A DNA stretch of 64,000 bases from Halomonas sp. (GTDB taxonomy: Bacteria > Pseudomonadota > Gammaproteobacteria > Pseudomonadales > Halomonadaceae): positions 186,001 through 250,000 of the forward strand of contig NZ_DRFS01000017.1 in NCBI RefSeq assembly GCF_011050415.1, read 5' to 3'. This document shows, piece by piece, positions 51,818 through 61,028 of the stretch (the first letter of the stretch is position 1; each line of letters opens with the position of its first letter). The notes under the pieces were generated by a model. The model did no database searches. It worked only from the letters and a program-made list of their open reading frames with translations, and was not told where the DNA came from. Made by a program: the position numbers and the translations under genes.

Positions 51818-52750
51818 ATGAATATTCAGCAACTGCGCATCGTACGCGAGACAGTACGCCAACACTTTAATCTTACTGAGGCCTCTAACGCGCTTTACAC
51901 CTCTCAATCGGGAGCAAGTAAGCACATTCGCGATTTGGAAGAAGAGCTTGGAGTGGAGCTATTTGAACGGCGAGGCAAACGCATTCTAGGCCTAACCGTA
52001 GCAGGCAGCACGCTGATCGACTGCATTGAGCGTATTTTGCTGGATGTCGAAAATCTTAAACGTTCTGCGCATCAGTTGACCCATGAAGATCAAGGTAGCT
52101 TAGCGATTGCCACTACCCATACTCAGGCACGCTATGCGCTACCGCCGATTATTGCGCGCTTTAAGCAGGCTTTTCCCAAGGTGCATTTAGAGCTTCATCA
52201 GTGTAGCCCTGAAGAAATTGTCTCAATGCTGAAAGCAGGCAAAGTGGATATCGGCATTGCCACCGAGGCGCTGAATGAAGAGGGACAGATATTTGCCTGC
52301 TTTCCTTTTTACCACTGGTACCACGGGGTGGTGGTGCCAGAAGAGCACCCGCTTAATGACGGTTCCCCACTGACGCTTGAGCGCATCACTCAGCACCCTA
52401 TCGTGACTTATCACGAAGGGTTTACCGGCCGTGCTCGCATCGACACAGCGTTTTCTGCTGCCGATGTCTACCCCGATATAGTGCTCACTGCCCTTGATGC
52501 GGATGTCATCAAGACCTATGTTGAGCTGGGCATGGGTGTTGGCTTGATCGCCTCAATGGCTTATCACGAGCAGCGCGATCAGGGGCTAAAACTACTGGAT
52601 GCCAGCAGCCTATTTCCCCGCAACACCACTTATCTCGCGCTACGACGCGGTCACTTTCTGCGTGGCTATGCCTACCAATTCTTAAAGCTTTGCCGTGACA
52701 ACCTGGATGAAGAGACCGTTCAGCGTGTATTAGCAGGACGCCCAGACTAG
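51818..52750 (+). CDS. cysB: CysB-type LysR-family sulfur regulator
   Basis: LysR-family activator of 310 residues, closely patterned on CysB and Cbl. The helix-turn-helix is LRIVRETVRQHFNLTEASNA to QSGASKHIRDLEEELG at residues 5-50. The effector domain has ATTHTQARYALPPIIARF and HQCSPEEIVSMLKAGKVDIG, signature phrases of CysB which binds N-acetylserine or thiosulfate. It lies directly ahead of the sbp-cysTWA sulfate importer, with a hairpin between, so control of that operon and of the sulfonate genes downstream is likely. Autoregulation is suggested by the inverted repeat in its leader. Confidence 0.93.
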   Translation: MNIQQLRIVRETVRQHFNLTEASNALYTSQSGASKHIRDLEEELGVELFERRGKRILGLTVAGSTLIDCIERILLDVENLKRSAHQLTHEDQGSLAIATTHTQARYALPPIIARFKQAFPKVHLELHQCSPEEIVSMLKAGKVDIGIATEALNEEGQIFACFPFYHWYHGVVVPEEHPLNDGSPLTLERITQHPIVTYHEGFTGRARIDTAFSAADVYPDIVLTALDADVIKTYVELGMGVGLIASMAYHEQRDQGLKLLDASSLFPRNTTYLALRRGHFLRGYAYQFLKLCRDNLDEETVQRVLAGRPD

Positions 52751-52818
52751 CGTCTTACCAAGCGCCCTTCTTGCTAACCTCTTTTTTCTTTTTTTTCGAT
52801 TTAACCAATACATAGCTG

Positions 52819-52845
52819 ACGGGCAGGTGGTCTTCACCTGTCCGT
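52819..52845 (+). terminator. Hairpin between cysB and sbp
   Basis: ACGGGCAGGTG pairs with CACCTGTCCGT (one G-U pair) around a 5-nt loop, followed by TATTGT. It is probably the cysB terminator, with a weak T-tract. Confidence 0.6.
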
Positions 52846-52991
52846 TATTGTGCTGTTTGGCAGGAAAACACTAATCACAAAAAGATATAATTAATCCGTT
52901 TTTTATTCGTTAATTTGAATACAAGAGATCGTTAGTCTGCTCCTATCAACCCAACCAACGATTTCATAAAACGTTCACTAGAGCAGCTAAT

Positions 52992-54053
52992 ATGCTAAAC
53001 ACAACTTCTTCAAACACCTGGCAACTTTCAAAGCTTACCGCCGCTATTTTACTTAGCAGCGCTATTGTTGCGGGGGCTCTCAGCACGTCCGCTCAGGCTC
53101 AAAGCGAGCGAATTGACTTACTTAATGTTTCCTACGACCCCACCCGGGAATTTTATCGCGAGTACAACGCTATTTTTGCAGAGCACTGGCAGGAAGAGCA
53201 TGACCAAGCAGTTAATGTTCGTCAGTCCCATGGGGGTTCCGGCTCTCAAGGGCGTGCAGTTATTGATGGTTTGGATGCAGACGTTGTCACCTTAGCCCTC
53301 GCTTACGACGTTGATGCCCTGCACCAGCGTGGAAACCTGATACCGGAAGACTGGCAGTCGCGATTGCCAAACAATAGTTCTCCCTACACTTCTACCATTG
53401 TTCTGCTAGTACGCGACGGCAACCCAAAGAATATTCAAGATTGGGATGACCTGGTTCGTGATGACGTAGAAGTGATTACGCCTAACCCGAAAACCTCTGG
53501 AGGGGCACGCTGGAACTATCTAGCCCTATGGGGTTATGGACTTGAGAAGTTTGATGGCGATGAACAGCAGACCTACGAGTTTGTGCGCCAAGTGTACGAA
53601 AACGTCCCCGTGCTTGATCCCGCTGCCCGCGGCGCCACGAACACCTTTGTACAGCGACGCTTAGGTGATGTGTTTATCGCCTGGGAGAACGAGGCGTTCC
53701 TTTCTGTAGAGCAGTTAGGGCAAGGCGAGTACGAAATCATTGTGCCCTCGCTAAGCATTCTGGCCGAGCCACCTGTCACAGTGGTGGATGCCAACGTAGA
53801 TCGTAAGGGCACCCGTGAGGTCGCTGAAGCCTATCTCGATTTCCTATACACCGATGAAGCCCAGCACTTAGCAGCGAAACACTACTACCGCCCGACAAAT
53901 CCGGACATTCTCGCTGAGTATAGCGATAACTTCCCCGACCTTACCCTCTTTACTATTGATGAAGCACTGGGTGGATGGCAACACGCACAGGAAACCCACT
54001 TCAACGATGGCGGCGTCTTTGACCGCATTCTTGAAGATATTAACGCTCAATAA
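52992..54053 (+). CDS. sbp: Sulfate ABC transporter substrate-binding protein
   Basis: Periplasmic sulfate-binding protein of 353 residues. A signal peptide of about 36 residues ends STSAQAQ. The Sbp/CysP family is seen in LLNVSYDPTREFYREYNAIF, VRQSHGGSGSQGRAVIDGL (sulfate-contact serines and glycines), and NPKTSGGARWNYLALWGYG. It delivers sulfate, and perhaps thiosulfate, to CysTWA encoded just downstream. Its expression is presumably activated by the CysB encoded upstream when cysteine is low. The gap of 240 bp before it holds the presumed CysB-dependent promoter. Confidence 0.95.
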   Translation: MLNTTSSNTWQLSKLTAAILLSSAIVAGALSTSAQAQSERIDLLNVSYDPTREFYREYNAIFAEHWQEEHDQAVNVRQSHGGSGSQGRAVIDGLDADVVTLALAYDVDALHQRGNLIPEDWQSRLPNNSSPYTSTIVLLVRDGNPKNIQDWDDLVRDDVEVITPNPKTSGGARWNYLALWGYGLEKFDGDEQQTYEFVRQVYENVPVLDPAARGATNTFVQRRLGDVFIAWENEAFLSVEQLGQGEYEIIVPSLSILAEPPVTVVDANVDRKGTREVAEAYLDFLYTDEAQHLAAKHYYRPTNPDILAEYSDNFPDLTLFTIDEALGGWQHAQETHFNDGGVFDRILEDINAQ

Positions 54054-54125
54054 TTCAAACGTTTCGTTGTTTGGCAGGGAGCCCTTCGCGGCTCCTTGCT
54101 GGCGTTAACCTAAGGGATTCTTTTT

Positions 54126-54956
54126 ATGGCCATTACGCTTGTGAAACGACGCGTCATTCCCGGGTTCGGTCTTACCATGGGGTTCACCCTGCTTTACATG
54201 GGCCTGGTGTTTCTGATCCCTGTGGGTGCCTTTTTGTTGTACACCACCACCATGAGTTGGGAGACGTTCTGGAATGCGATTAGCCAGCGGCAGGTGGTAG
54301 CCTCCTACAAGCTATCGTTTGGTGGTTCGTTAATTGCCGCAACGATCAATCTGGTCTTTGGCGGGCTGGTTGCCTGGGTACTGGTTCGCTACCGGTTTCC
54401 AGGCAAGCGCCTTGTAGATGCCCTGGTGGATCTACCCTTTGCTCTACCCACCGCAGTAGCCGGTATCGCCCTGGTGACGCTATATGCCAGCACCGGTTGG
54501 GTGGGTCAGTACCTGGATGTTTTCGGTATACGCGTTGCCTATACACAACTGGGTGTCGTCATTGCCCTTACTTATATCGGGCTGCCCTTCGTTGTGCGTA
54601 CTGTCCAGCCAGTATTGGAAGACTTAGAAGCGGAGCTGGAAGAAGCATCGGCAAGCCTTGGGGCGGATCGCCTTACCACTATTCGCCGCGTTATCTTTCC
54701 AGCCCTTTTCCCTGCACTGCTAACTGGCTATGCATTGGCCTTTGCCCGTGCATTGGGCGAGTACGGCTCCGTCGTGTTTATTTCCGGCAACCTGCCCTTT
54801 CGCACTGAAATCACACCGTTATTGATCGTCTCCAAGGCGGAACAGTACGACTACCACGGGGCAGCTGCGATTGGCACCGTCATGCTGGTGGCAGCATTTT
54901 TAATGCTGTTAATCATTAACGGACTGCAGTGGTGGGCCAGCCGCCGCCATGGATAA
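54126..54956 (+). CDS. cysT: Sulfate/thiosulfate ABC transporter permease CysT
   Basis: First permease of the sulfate importer, 276 residues, six helices. The EAA loop is near residues 172-195 (LEEASASLGADRLTTIRRVI). LPFALPTAVAGIALVTLYA and GEYGSVVFISGNLPFRTEIT are conserved in CysT/CysU. AGGGA lies about eight bases before the ATG. It lies 72 bp after sbp and 12 nt before cysW; the order sbp-cysT-cysW-cysA is the classic operon. Confidence 0.96.
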   Translation: MAITLVKRRVIPGFGLTMGFTLLYMGLVFLIPVGAFLLYTTTMSWETFWNAISQRQVVASYKLSFGGSLIAATINLVFGGLVAWVLVRYRFPGKRLVDALVDLPFALPTAVAGIALVTLYASTGWVGQYLDVFGIRVAYTQLGVVIALTYIGLPFVVRTVQPVLEDLEAELEEASASLGADRLTTIRRVIFPALFPALLTGYALAFARALGEYGSVVFISGNLPFRTEITPLLIVSKAEQYDYHGAAAIGTVMLVAAFLMLLIINGLQWWASRRHG

Positions 54957-54968
54957 CAGGAGAGCACC

Positions 54969-55856
54969 GTGACAACGCCATCAACGGTTATTGATACCAA
55001 TGACACTATTGCCAAACGCTGGCGACGCGCCACAGAAGAGCCCGCTTGGATTCGCATCACTTTAATCACCATTGCCTTAACGTTTCTAACGCTCTTTTTA
55101 GTGCTTCCCCTGACGGTAGTGCTTTACGGCGCTTTTGAACGTGGCATCGGGGTTTGGTATGCGGCAGTAAGCGATCCTGATGCGCTATCTGCCATTCGCT
55201 TAACGTTACTTATCGTGGCGATTGTAGTGCCGCTTAATACGCTCTTTGGGGTGGCGGCAGCCTGGTCTATCGCCAAATTTGAGTTCCGCGGCAAATCAGT
55301 TTTGATCTCACTGATCGATATGCCGTTTGCCATCTCACCCGTGGTCGTGGGGTTAATTTTCGTCATTCTATTCGGCTCCCAAGGCTGGCTGGGGCCATGG
55401 TTATCTTCACACGATATGCGAATTATCTTTGCCGTGCCTGGCATCGTCATCGTCATTGCCTTTGGAACGCTACCATTTATTGCCCGAGAGCTGATCCCTC
55501 TTATGCAGCAGCAGGGTAAAGAGGAAGAAGAAGCCTCGTTAACGCTCGGTGCCAACGGCTGGAAAACCTTCTGGTACGTCACCCTCCCCAACATTAAGTG
55601 GGGACTCATCTACGGCATCATTCTGTGTAATGCCCGTGCCATGGGTGAATTCGGCGCGGTAGCGGTGGTGTCAGGCCGCATTCGCGGTGAAACCAACACC
55701 ATGCCACTACATATTGAAGTGCTCTACAACGAATACATGTTTACCGCCGCTTTTGCCGTCTCTTCGCTTTTGACAGGCCTTGCGCTCGTCACCATTGCGA
55801 TTAAGAGCGCCGTTGAGTGGAACGAAGAACGCCGTCAGCGTATTGCTGCCACCTGA
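54969..55856 (+). CDS. cysW: Sulfate/thiosulfate ABC transporter permease CysW
   Basis: Second permease of the sulfate importer, 295 residues with six helices. The EAA loop is [20 protein letters not shown] near residue 180. [20 protein letters not shown] and [20 protein letters not shown] are conserved CysW phrases. A GTG start at 54969 follows CAGGAG at good spacing and begins MTTPSTVID. It lies 12 nt after cysT and 34 nt before cysA. Confidence 0.96.
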   Translation: MTTPSTVIDTNDTIAKRWRRATEEPAWIRITLITIALTFLTLFLVLPLTVVLYGAFERGIGVWYAAVSDPDALSAIRLTLLIVAIVVPLNTLFGVAAAWSIAKFEFRGKSVLISLIDMPFAISPVVVGLIFVILFGSQGWLGPWLSSHDMRIIFAVPGIVIVIAFGTLPFIARELIPLMQQQGKEEEEASLTLGANGWKTFWYVTLPNIKWGLIYGIILCNARAMGEFGAVAVVSGRIRGETNTMPLHIEVLYNEYMFTAAFAVSSLLTGLALVTIAIKSAVEWNEERRQRIAAT

Positions 55857-55890
55857 TCCCTTAGCGCTTAACAGAGATAAGAGACTATTT

Positions 55891-56970
55891 ATGAGCATTG
55901 AAATCGATCACGTTAATAAACATTTTCGCGACTTTGTCGCGGTCGACAATGTCAGCCTAACCTTCCGTGATGGCGAGCTCACTGCCCTGCTCGGCCCGTC
56001 TGGTTCCGGCAAAACAACGCTTTTGCGCATTATTGCCGGACTAGAGCAGCCCGATACCGGGCGAATCCGCTTTCACGGCGAAGACACTACCGACCTGCAT
56101 GTCAGCGAGCGCGGTGTTGGCTTTGTGTTTCAGCACTATGCCCTGTTCAAGCATATGACCGTGTTTCAAAACGTCGCTTACGGGTTAACCGTCCGGCCAC
56201 GCAAAACCCGTCCCAGCAAAGATGAGATTAAGCAGAAGGTCATGCGACTGCTGGAACTCGTACAACTGGACTGGACCGCCCACCGCTACCCACATCAGCT
56301 CTCTGGCGGCCAGCGCCAGCGAATTGCGCTGGCCCGTGCACTGGCGGTGGAGCCTAAAGTGCTGCTGCTGGATGAGCCTTTCGGCGCACTGGATGCCAAA
56401 GTGCGTGCCGAACTACGCCGCTGGCTGCGCCGATTACACGACGATATTCACGTGACCAGCGTGTTCGTTACCCATGACCAGGAAGAGGCGCTGGAAGTCT
56501 CAGACCGGGTTGTGGTGATGAACAAAGGCCGCGTTGAGCAGGATGGTTCACCGGAGGATGTTTATGACCACCCGGCCAACCCTTTTGTGTACCAATTCCT
56601 CGGTAATGTGAACCTATTTCATGCGCGGGTTCATGATGGGATCGCCCGCATTGGCGATATACAACTGCCAGCGCCTGAATTCCAAGGCTACAAGAATGAG
56701 CAAGGCCAGGCGTATGTAAGACCCCATGAGATTGAGGTATTCGCCGGGCGTGAACACTCGGATGCGCTGCACGCCAAAATAGAGCTGGTATCGGTAGTAG
56801 GCCCTACCGTGCGGCTTGAGCTGCGCACCGACAATAGCGAAGAGCTCATTCACGCAGAGCTTACCAAGCACCGCTTCCGCGCCTTAGGCTTAGCACAGGG
56901 TGGTGATGCCTGGATTCGCCCCACTTACAGCCGCGTGTTCTTGCCGGATGAACGTGTTTCAAACGGCTAA
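55891..56970 (+). CDS. cysA: Sulfate/thiosulfate import ATP-binding protein CysA
   Basis: ATPase of the sulfate importer, 359 residues. Walker A is [12 protein letters not shown] near residues 35-46, the signature [15 protein letters not shown] near 134, Walker [15 protein letters not shown], and the switch His in [12 protein letters not shown]. The C-terminal TOBE-type regulatory domain covers about residues 245-359, ending [14 protein letters not shown]. The start at 55891 ([12 protein letters not shown]) is standard; the frame extends back inside cysW but that is not used. It closes the operon. Confidence 0.96.
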   Translation: MSIEIDHVNKHFRDFVAVDNVSLTFRDGELTALLGPSGSGKTTLLRIIAGLEQPDTGRIRFHGEDTTDLHVSERGVGFVFQHYALFKHMTVFQNVAYGLTVRPRKTRPSKDEIKQKVMRLLELVQLDWTAHRYPHQLSGGQRQRIALARALAVEPKVLLLDEPFGALDAKVRAELRRWLRRLHDDIHVTSVFVTHDQEEALEVSDRVVVMNKGRVEQDGSPEDVYDHPANPFVYQFLGNVNLFHARVHDGIARIGDIQLPAPEFQGYKNEQGQAYVRPHEIEVFAGREHSDALHAKIELVSVVGPTVRLELRTDNSEELIHAELTKHRFRALGLAQGGDAWIRPTYSRVFLPDERVSNG

Positions 56971-57097
56971 GCGTTTAGTAGGCAAATGGCGTCGCTGGTG
57001 CAAACTGCACCAGCGTCCCGCTCCCCCTTCTGACATAACCCAGCCAGCTCCCTGTTTTGGGCCGCGCGACATTGTTGACTGGATTGATGGGCCTTGA
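56948..57097 (+). CDS. Possible small ORF overlapping the cysA end
   Basis: A 49-codon frame starts inside the last codons of cysA and runs past its stop, beginning [16 protein letters not shown] and ending IVDWIDGP. It contains the hairpin 56993-57015. It lacks a clear ribosome site and a known match. Translation by coupling with cysA is possible but speculative, so confidence is low. Confidence 0.25.
   Translation: MNVFQTAKRLVGKWRRWCKLHQRPAPPSDITQPAPCFGPRDIVDWIDGP
56993..57015 (+). other. Hairpin after cysA
   Basis: CGCTGGTGCA and TGCACCAGCG form a 10-bp perfect stem with a 3-nt loop, 22 bp after the cysA stop. There is no T-tract, so it may protect the 3' end of the sulfate operon mRNA and not terminate it. 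Confidence 0.6.
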
Positions 57098-57145
57098 GCA
57101 ATCTTGAGGTTATTAAATTTAAACAATGGCTTTAGCTAGTGACGT

Positions 57146-57976
57146 TTATGCCTGCTTTAATTTGACACTATTCTCCATCAATAAACCACTCACCAACGTC
57201 GGCTCCAACTGCGTCATAATTCCCAAGTCGCCAGGTCGATCAAGCTTTGGCCACCACACTTTTAAGCCTGCGCGTCTCGCATCCTTGCTCCACTCCGTTA
57301 AGTGGGGGAAGTGTTCGCGACTTGTGCGCGCCAGCGGCAATGCATCAGGCGGTGGCGTTACCCAGCGTATACCGTTCAGCTTCAAGCGTTGCCACTCGTT
57401 AGCCGTGGTGCCAAGCGGTACGGCTTGCGCCAATATTGGATAGCCTCGTTGGTGAAAGCTATGGGCAGCGGCCTGAGCATGCTCCTCTTCCAGTACCACT
57501 GAGCCATCTAGCCGCAAGACCACTTGGCTAGGATGCAGGCCCAATTGGGTTAACAAACTTTCAAATACACTGCCATGAGAAACCTCGACTGCTTGGATAT
57601 GGCGCCAGTGCACATCTACAATTAGCGGCTTGGTGCTAGCCCCATTCAGAGCCAAATGATTCAGCGCATGTAAGACCCGTAAGAAACGGTCTAAAAAAAC
57701 CACATCTTCCTGGTTCCACGAGAGAAAATAGAGCCAGTCTGATGGGTGAGGTACATCGTGTTGGTCACGAATTTCCACCCCGGCTTCCCAGGCAGCAATA
57801 TCCAACCGCTCTAGTGAGAAAATAGGCTGCTGCGATGGATACAGTGTTAGATTGGAGAGTTTCCCCCATATTCTTCCCCTCTCCCAATGAAACGCCGCAT
57901 GGTGTCGCAGGCTGGCGTTTGGATTAAAAGCGTCGAGGTGCTCATTTAAGTAGTGGGTTACTTGTGTTAACGGCAT
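57146..57976 (-). CDS. Degenerate EAL-domain protein
   Basis: Cytoplasmic protein of 276 residues that aligns in pattern with the EAL fold. QQPIFSLERLDIAAWEAGVE resembles the QPIV-x-GxEALxR start, VDVHWRHIQAVEVSHGSVFE the VNVSxxQL segment, and LTQLGLHPSQVVLRLDGSV the GLxPxxLxLEITES segment. The EAL glutamate is replaced (EAGVE), and the metal residues further on are not apparent. Hydrolysis of cyclic di-GMP is thus unlikely; a YdiV-like binding or protein-interaction role is possible. It lies between the sulfate operon and the sulfonate operon, 22 bp after the permease gene on the same strand, so it may be cotranscribed with the latter. Confidence 0.78.
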   Translation of the reverse strand: MPLTQVTHYLNEHLDAFNPNASLRHHAAFHWERGRIWGKLSNLTLYPSQQPIFSLERLDIAAWEAGVEIRDQHDVPHPSDWLYFLSWNQEDVVFLDRFLRVLHALNHLALNGASTKPLIVDVHWRHIQAVEVSHGSVFESLLTQLGLHPSQVVLRLDGSVVLEEEHAQAAAHSFHQRGYPILAQAVPLGTTANEWQRLKLNGIRWVTPPPDALPLARTSREHFPHLTEWSKDARRAGLKVWWPKLDRPGDLGIMTQLEPTLVSGLLMENSVKLKQA

Positions 57977-57998
57977 CAGAAAGTCTCCTTTTTAGGCA

Positions 57999-58880
57999 TC
58001 AGCGCACCATGCCCCAGCGCTTCACCGTTAGGCGCTCAACGCTGTCAAAAATGATGTTTTCCACCAGCAGGCCAATCACAATGACGACGACCAAGCCTGC
58101 AAAAACGTTATCGGTGTAAAGCTCGTTACGGTTCTGGAAGATGTACCAGCCAAGCCCGCCTTTGCCTGAAGAAGCACCAAACACCAGCTCGGCGGCGATC
58201 AGGGTGCGCCAGGCAAACGCCCAACCAATTTTCAACCCCGCCAGCAACGCCGGAAGCGCTGCAGGAATCAGAATGAAGGCCACATAGCGCAGCCCCTTAA
58301 GGCCATAGTTACGCCCTGCCATACGTAGCGTTTCTGAAACGCCCTGAAAGCCTGCATGAATATTGATCGCCATGGCCCACAGCACGGAGTGCACCAATAC
58401 AAAGATCAAGCTGGCCTCGCCCAGACCGAACCACAGCAGCGCCAGCGGCAACAGGGCAATGGCAGGCAGCGGGCTAAACATGGACGTTAACGTGGTGAGC
58501 AAATCTCGCCCAATGCGGGTTGAGACCGCCAAGGTCGTTAACGCCAGGGCGAGAAACGCACCTAAGGCAAAGCCTTTTAGCAGCACGCTCAGCGATGCAC
58601 TTACCCGTGCCAGTAGAACGCCTGACGCCAGCCCATGCCAAAGGGCACTCGCGGTTTCCATGGCACTGGGCAGCATCAGCGGATTGTTCTGTACCCTGGC
58701 AACTACCTCCCAGGCGACCACCAACAGCACCAGAATGACGGTTTTACGCACCGCGCTTTGATCCCACAGCCGCTGGCCAACACTGCGAGCGACTTTTAGC
58801 TCGCGCACATCAACGGGCGGTAAATCAAAGAAGCGATCAACGCGTGGATCAACGGGGCCACGCAGGTCATGTACGCTCAT
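57999..58880 (-). CDS. Sulfonate-type ABC transporter permease (TauC/SsuC family)
   Basis: Inner-membrane permease of 293 residues with six helices. The EAA-type loop is ETLRMAGRNYGLKGLRYVAF near residue 195, and WAFAWRTLIAAELVFGASSG is a typical TauC/SsuC phrase. The N-terminal 45 residues are hydrophilic, longer than in E. coli TauC. The start at 58880 (MSVHDLRGP) has AGGAG ahead, with a 14-nt overlap with the PLP enzyme gene. The order is binding protein, ATPase, PLP enzyme, permease. An organosulfonate is the likely substrate by family and neighbours. Confidence 0.9.
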   Translation of the reverse strand: MSVHDLRGPVDPRVDRFFDLPPVDVRELKVARSVGQRLWDQSAVRKTVILVLLVVAWEVVARVQNNPLMLPSAMETASALWHGLASGVLLARVSASLSVLLKGFALGAFLALALTTLAVSTRIGRDLLTTLTSMFSPLPAIALLPLALLWFGLGEASLIFVLVHSVLWAMAINIHAGFQGVSETLRMAGRNYGLKGLRYVAFILIPAALPALLAGLKIGWAFAWRTLIAAELVFGASSGKGGLGWYIFQNRNELYTDNVFAGLVVVIVIGLLVENIIFDSVERLTVKRWGMVR

Positions 58881-60174
58881 GTGAATCTCCTGATGCCGTC
58901 GTGAAACCTGTCGTGGGAATAGCGCTCTGTTTATCCAGCACATCAACGTGGAACGATTGGCTATCCGGGTATTTGATGCCTGCGCCGGTATTCAGCGCCA
59001 CTACACGCTCATGAGTGCCGATTTCACCGAGTGTGCTTAACTCGCGTGCAGCAGCGAGAACAGCGGCACCCTCTGGGCAAACAAAGGTACCCTCTAGCTG
59101 TGCCGCCCGGGTTTGCTCCCAACGAATCGCCGTTTCACTCACCGCAATGGCACGACCGCCGGTGGCGTATAGGGCGTCTAACACCAGAAAATCCCCCAGT
59201 GCTTTAGGGACGTTGATACCAAACGCATGGGTATGACTGCGCTCCCAGAATTCCGATACTCGAGCGCCCTCTTGCCACGCCTTCACAATGGGCGCGCAAC
59301 CATTGGCTTGCACGGCAATTAGCCGCGGCAGCTTGCCGGTGACCCATCCCAGTGTCTGAAGCTCCTGCAAGGCTTTGTAAATACCGATCAGCCCCACGCC
59401 ACCGCCGGTGGGGTACAGAATCACATCCGGCAACTGCCAGCCGAGCTGCTCGGCTAACTCCAGCCCCATGGTCTTCTTGCCCTCAATGCGATATGGCTCT
59501 TTCAGGGTGGAAGCATCGTAGTGGCCGGTGGCTTTTACCCACTCGCCAATCTGCTTACCTGAATCGCTAATCACCCCATCGACCAGGGTTAGGCTGGCAC
59601 CGGCAGCGGCACACTCCTGGCGGGTAATAAACGGCGCATCTACCGGCATACTAATCGTGGACTTAATGCCTGCCCGGGCGGCATATAACGACCATGCGCC
59701 ACCGGCATTACCATTGGTTGGCATGGCTAAGTGGGTAACACCCAACTCTTTAGCTCGGGATATGCCCACCGCAGCGCCCCGCGCTTTAAATGACCCCGTG
59801 GGCAGCAGCCCTTCGTCTTTCATGACCAAGTGATCCAAGCGCATATCGGCACCCAGCGCAGGCAACTCGATCAGCGGTGTGACCACTTCACCTAGGCTGA
59901 CGATGGCGTCTGGCGTCGTCACGGGCAGCAGCTCGTGGTAACGCCACAGGCTCCAGGGGCGCGAGGCAAGATCCGCCTTCGACCATGACGATTTGAGCGC
60001 CTCCAAGTCATAACGCACCAGCAGCGGTGAGCCACACTGGCACAGCTGTTGAATTTGTTGATGGGCATACTCCGCAGCACAGCGTGGGCAATAAAGCCCT
60101 TCAACATAGCTATAACGCTGACCTGCTAAGGAAGTGACTTTTTCATCTACACGCGGGCTAACTAACGCACTCAT
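58867..60174 (-). CDS. Threonine-synthase-like PLP-dependent enzyme
   Basis: Fold-type II PLP enzyme of 435 residues. A zinc ribbon-like N-terminus (LYCPRCAAEY and LCQCGSPLL) is followed by the catalytic core. The PLP lysine is in PTGSFKARGAAVG near residue 130, the substrate loop MPTNGNAGGAWSLYAARAG, and the phosphate-binding glycine loop ILYPTGGGVGLIGIYKAL. This resembles threonine synthase ThrC type II. Sitting inside a sulfonate ABC operon, it may act on an amino-sulfonate such as cysteate or on a sulfonated amino acid and not in threonine formation. That is inference. It overlaps the ATPase gene by 4 nt. Confidence 0.88.
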   Translation of the reverse strand: MSALVSPRVDEKVTSLAGQRYSYVEGLYCPRCAAEYAHQQIQQLCQCGSPLLVRYDLEALKSSWSKADLASRPWSLWRYHELLPVTTPDAIVSLGEVVTPLIELPALGADMRLDHLVMKDEGLLPTGSFKARGAAVGISRAKELGVTHLAMPTNGNAGGAWSLYAARAGIKSTISMPVDAPFITRQECAAAGASLTLVDGVISDSGKQIGEWVKATGHYDASTLKEPYRIEGKKTMGLELAEQLGWQLPDVILYPTGGGVGLIGIYKALQELQTLGWVTGKLPRLIAVQANGCAPIVKAWQEGARVSEFWERSHTHAFGINVPKALGDFLVLDALYATGGRAIAVSETAIRWEQTRAAQLEGTFVCPEGAAVLAAARELSTLGEIGTHERVVALNTGAGIKYPDSQSFHVDVLDKQSAIPTTGFTTASGDSHERT

Positions 60175-61028
60175 GGGGCCACCTCGTTTTCAAATAGCAG
60201 CCGATGAATGGTTTGGGTACGCGCTTTCGTAGCTTCACTGCCCAAGCTGTGCAGGCTATCGTCAGCGCAGCCTAGCTCGGCGCGTACCCGGCCAGGATGG
60301 GGTGAAAGCAGCAGTACCCGGTTACCTATTACCTGAGCTTCTTCAATCGAGTGGGTGACAAACAGTAGCGTAAAGCCCTCTTGCTGCCACAGCGCCAGCA
60401 ACTCTTCCTGCATCTTGCGCCGGGTGAGCGCATCGAGTGCAGCAAAGGGTTCATCCATCAGCAATACCCGTGGCCGCATGGCCAGCGCACGGGCGATGGC
60501 CACACGCTGCTTCATGCCACCGGAAAGCGTATGCGGATAGGCATCCGCAAAACGCCCCAACCCAACTTTTTCCAGCGTATCTAACGCCCGCTGCTCCGCT
60601 GCTTTGCGCCCTAAGGTGCGCGAAGCCACCAGCGGGAACATGACGTTCTGCTTGACGGTTTTCCAGGGAGGCAGTTGATCAAACTCTTGAAACACCACGA
60701 TACGGTCGGGCCCTGGGCCATGAATGGTGTTGCCATCCAGACGAATGCTGCCTTCTGCGGGGGTTAGAAAACCGGCGATGGCTTTGAGCAGCGTGGACTT
60801 GCCGCAACCGGATGGGCCCAGCAGTACAAACCGATCCCCCTCCTGCACGTTAAAGCTCACCTGTTGCGTTGCTTTAACGACATGCTGACGGGTTCGGTAC
60901 TCAAGGGTGACGTTGTCCACTGCCAACCGTGGGGTTGTTGCTGCAGCTGAAGTGTTGGCAGGTGAGTAAGCCTCGCGATCCAGCGAGGCCTCACCCAGCA
61001 CATGGCGCTTACGCAGTGCAATCGACAT
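60171..61028 (-). CDS. Sulfonate-type ABC transporter ATP-binding protein (TauB/SsuB family)
   Basis: ATPase of 285 residues. Walker A is LLGPSGCGKSTLLKAIAGF near residue 70, the Q-loop VFQEFDQLPPWKTVKQNV, the signature LSGGMKQRVAIARALA, and Walker B VLLMDEPFAALDAL. These fit the nitrate/sulfonate/taurine subfamily. The N-terminus has about 30 extra residues. It shares one base with the binding protein stop region and overlaps the PLP enzyme start by 4 nt, so the operon is tight. Confidence 0.93.
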   Translation of the reverse strand: MSIALRKRHVLGEASLDREAYSPANTSAAATTPRLAVDNVTLEYRTRQHVVKATQQVSFNVQEGDRFVLLGPSGCGKSTLLKAIAGFLTPAEGSIRLDGNTIHGPGPDRIVVFQEFDQLPPWKTVKQNVMFPLVASRTLGRKAAEQRALDTLEKVGLGRFADAYPHTLSGGMKQRVAIARALAMRPRVLLMDEPFAALDALTRRKMQEELLALWQQEGFTLLFVTHSIEEAQVIGNRVLLLSPHPGRVRAELGCADDSLHSLGSEATKARTQTIHRLLFENEVAP

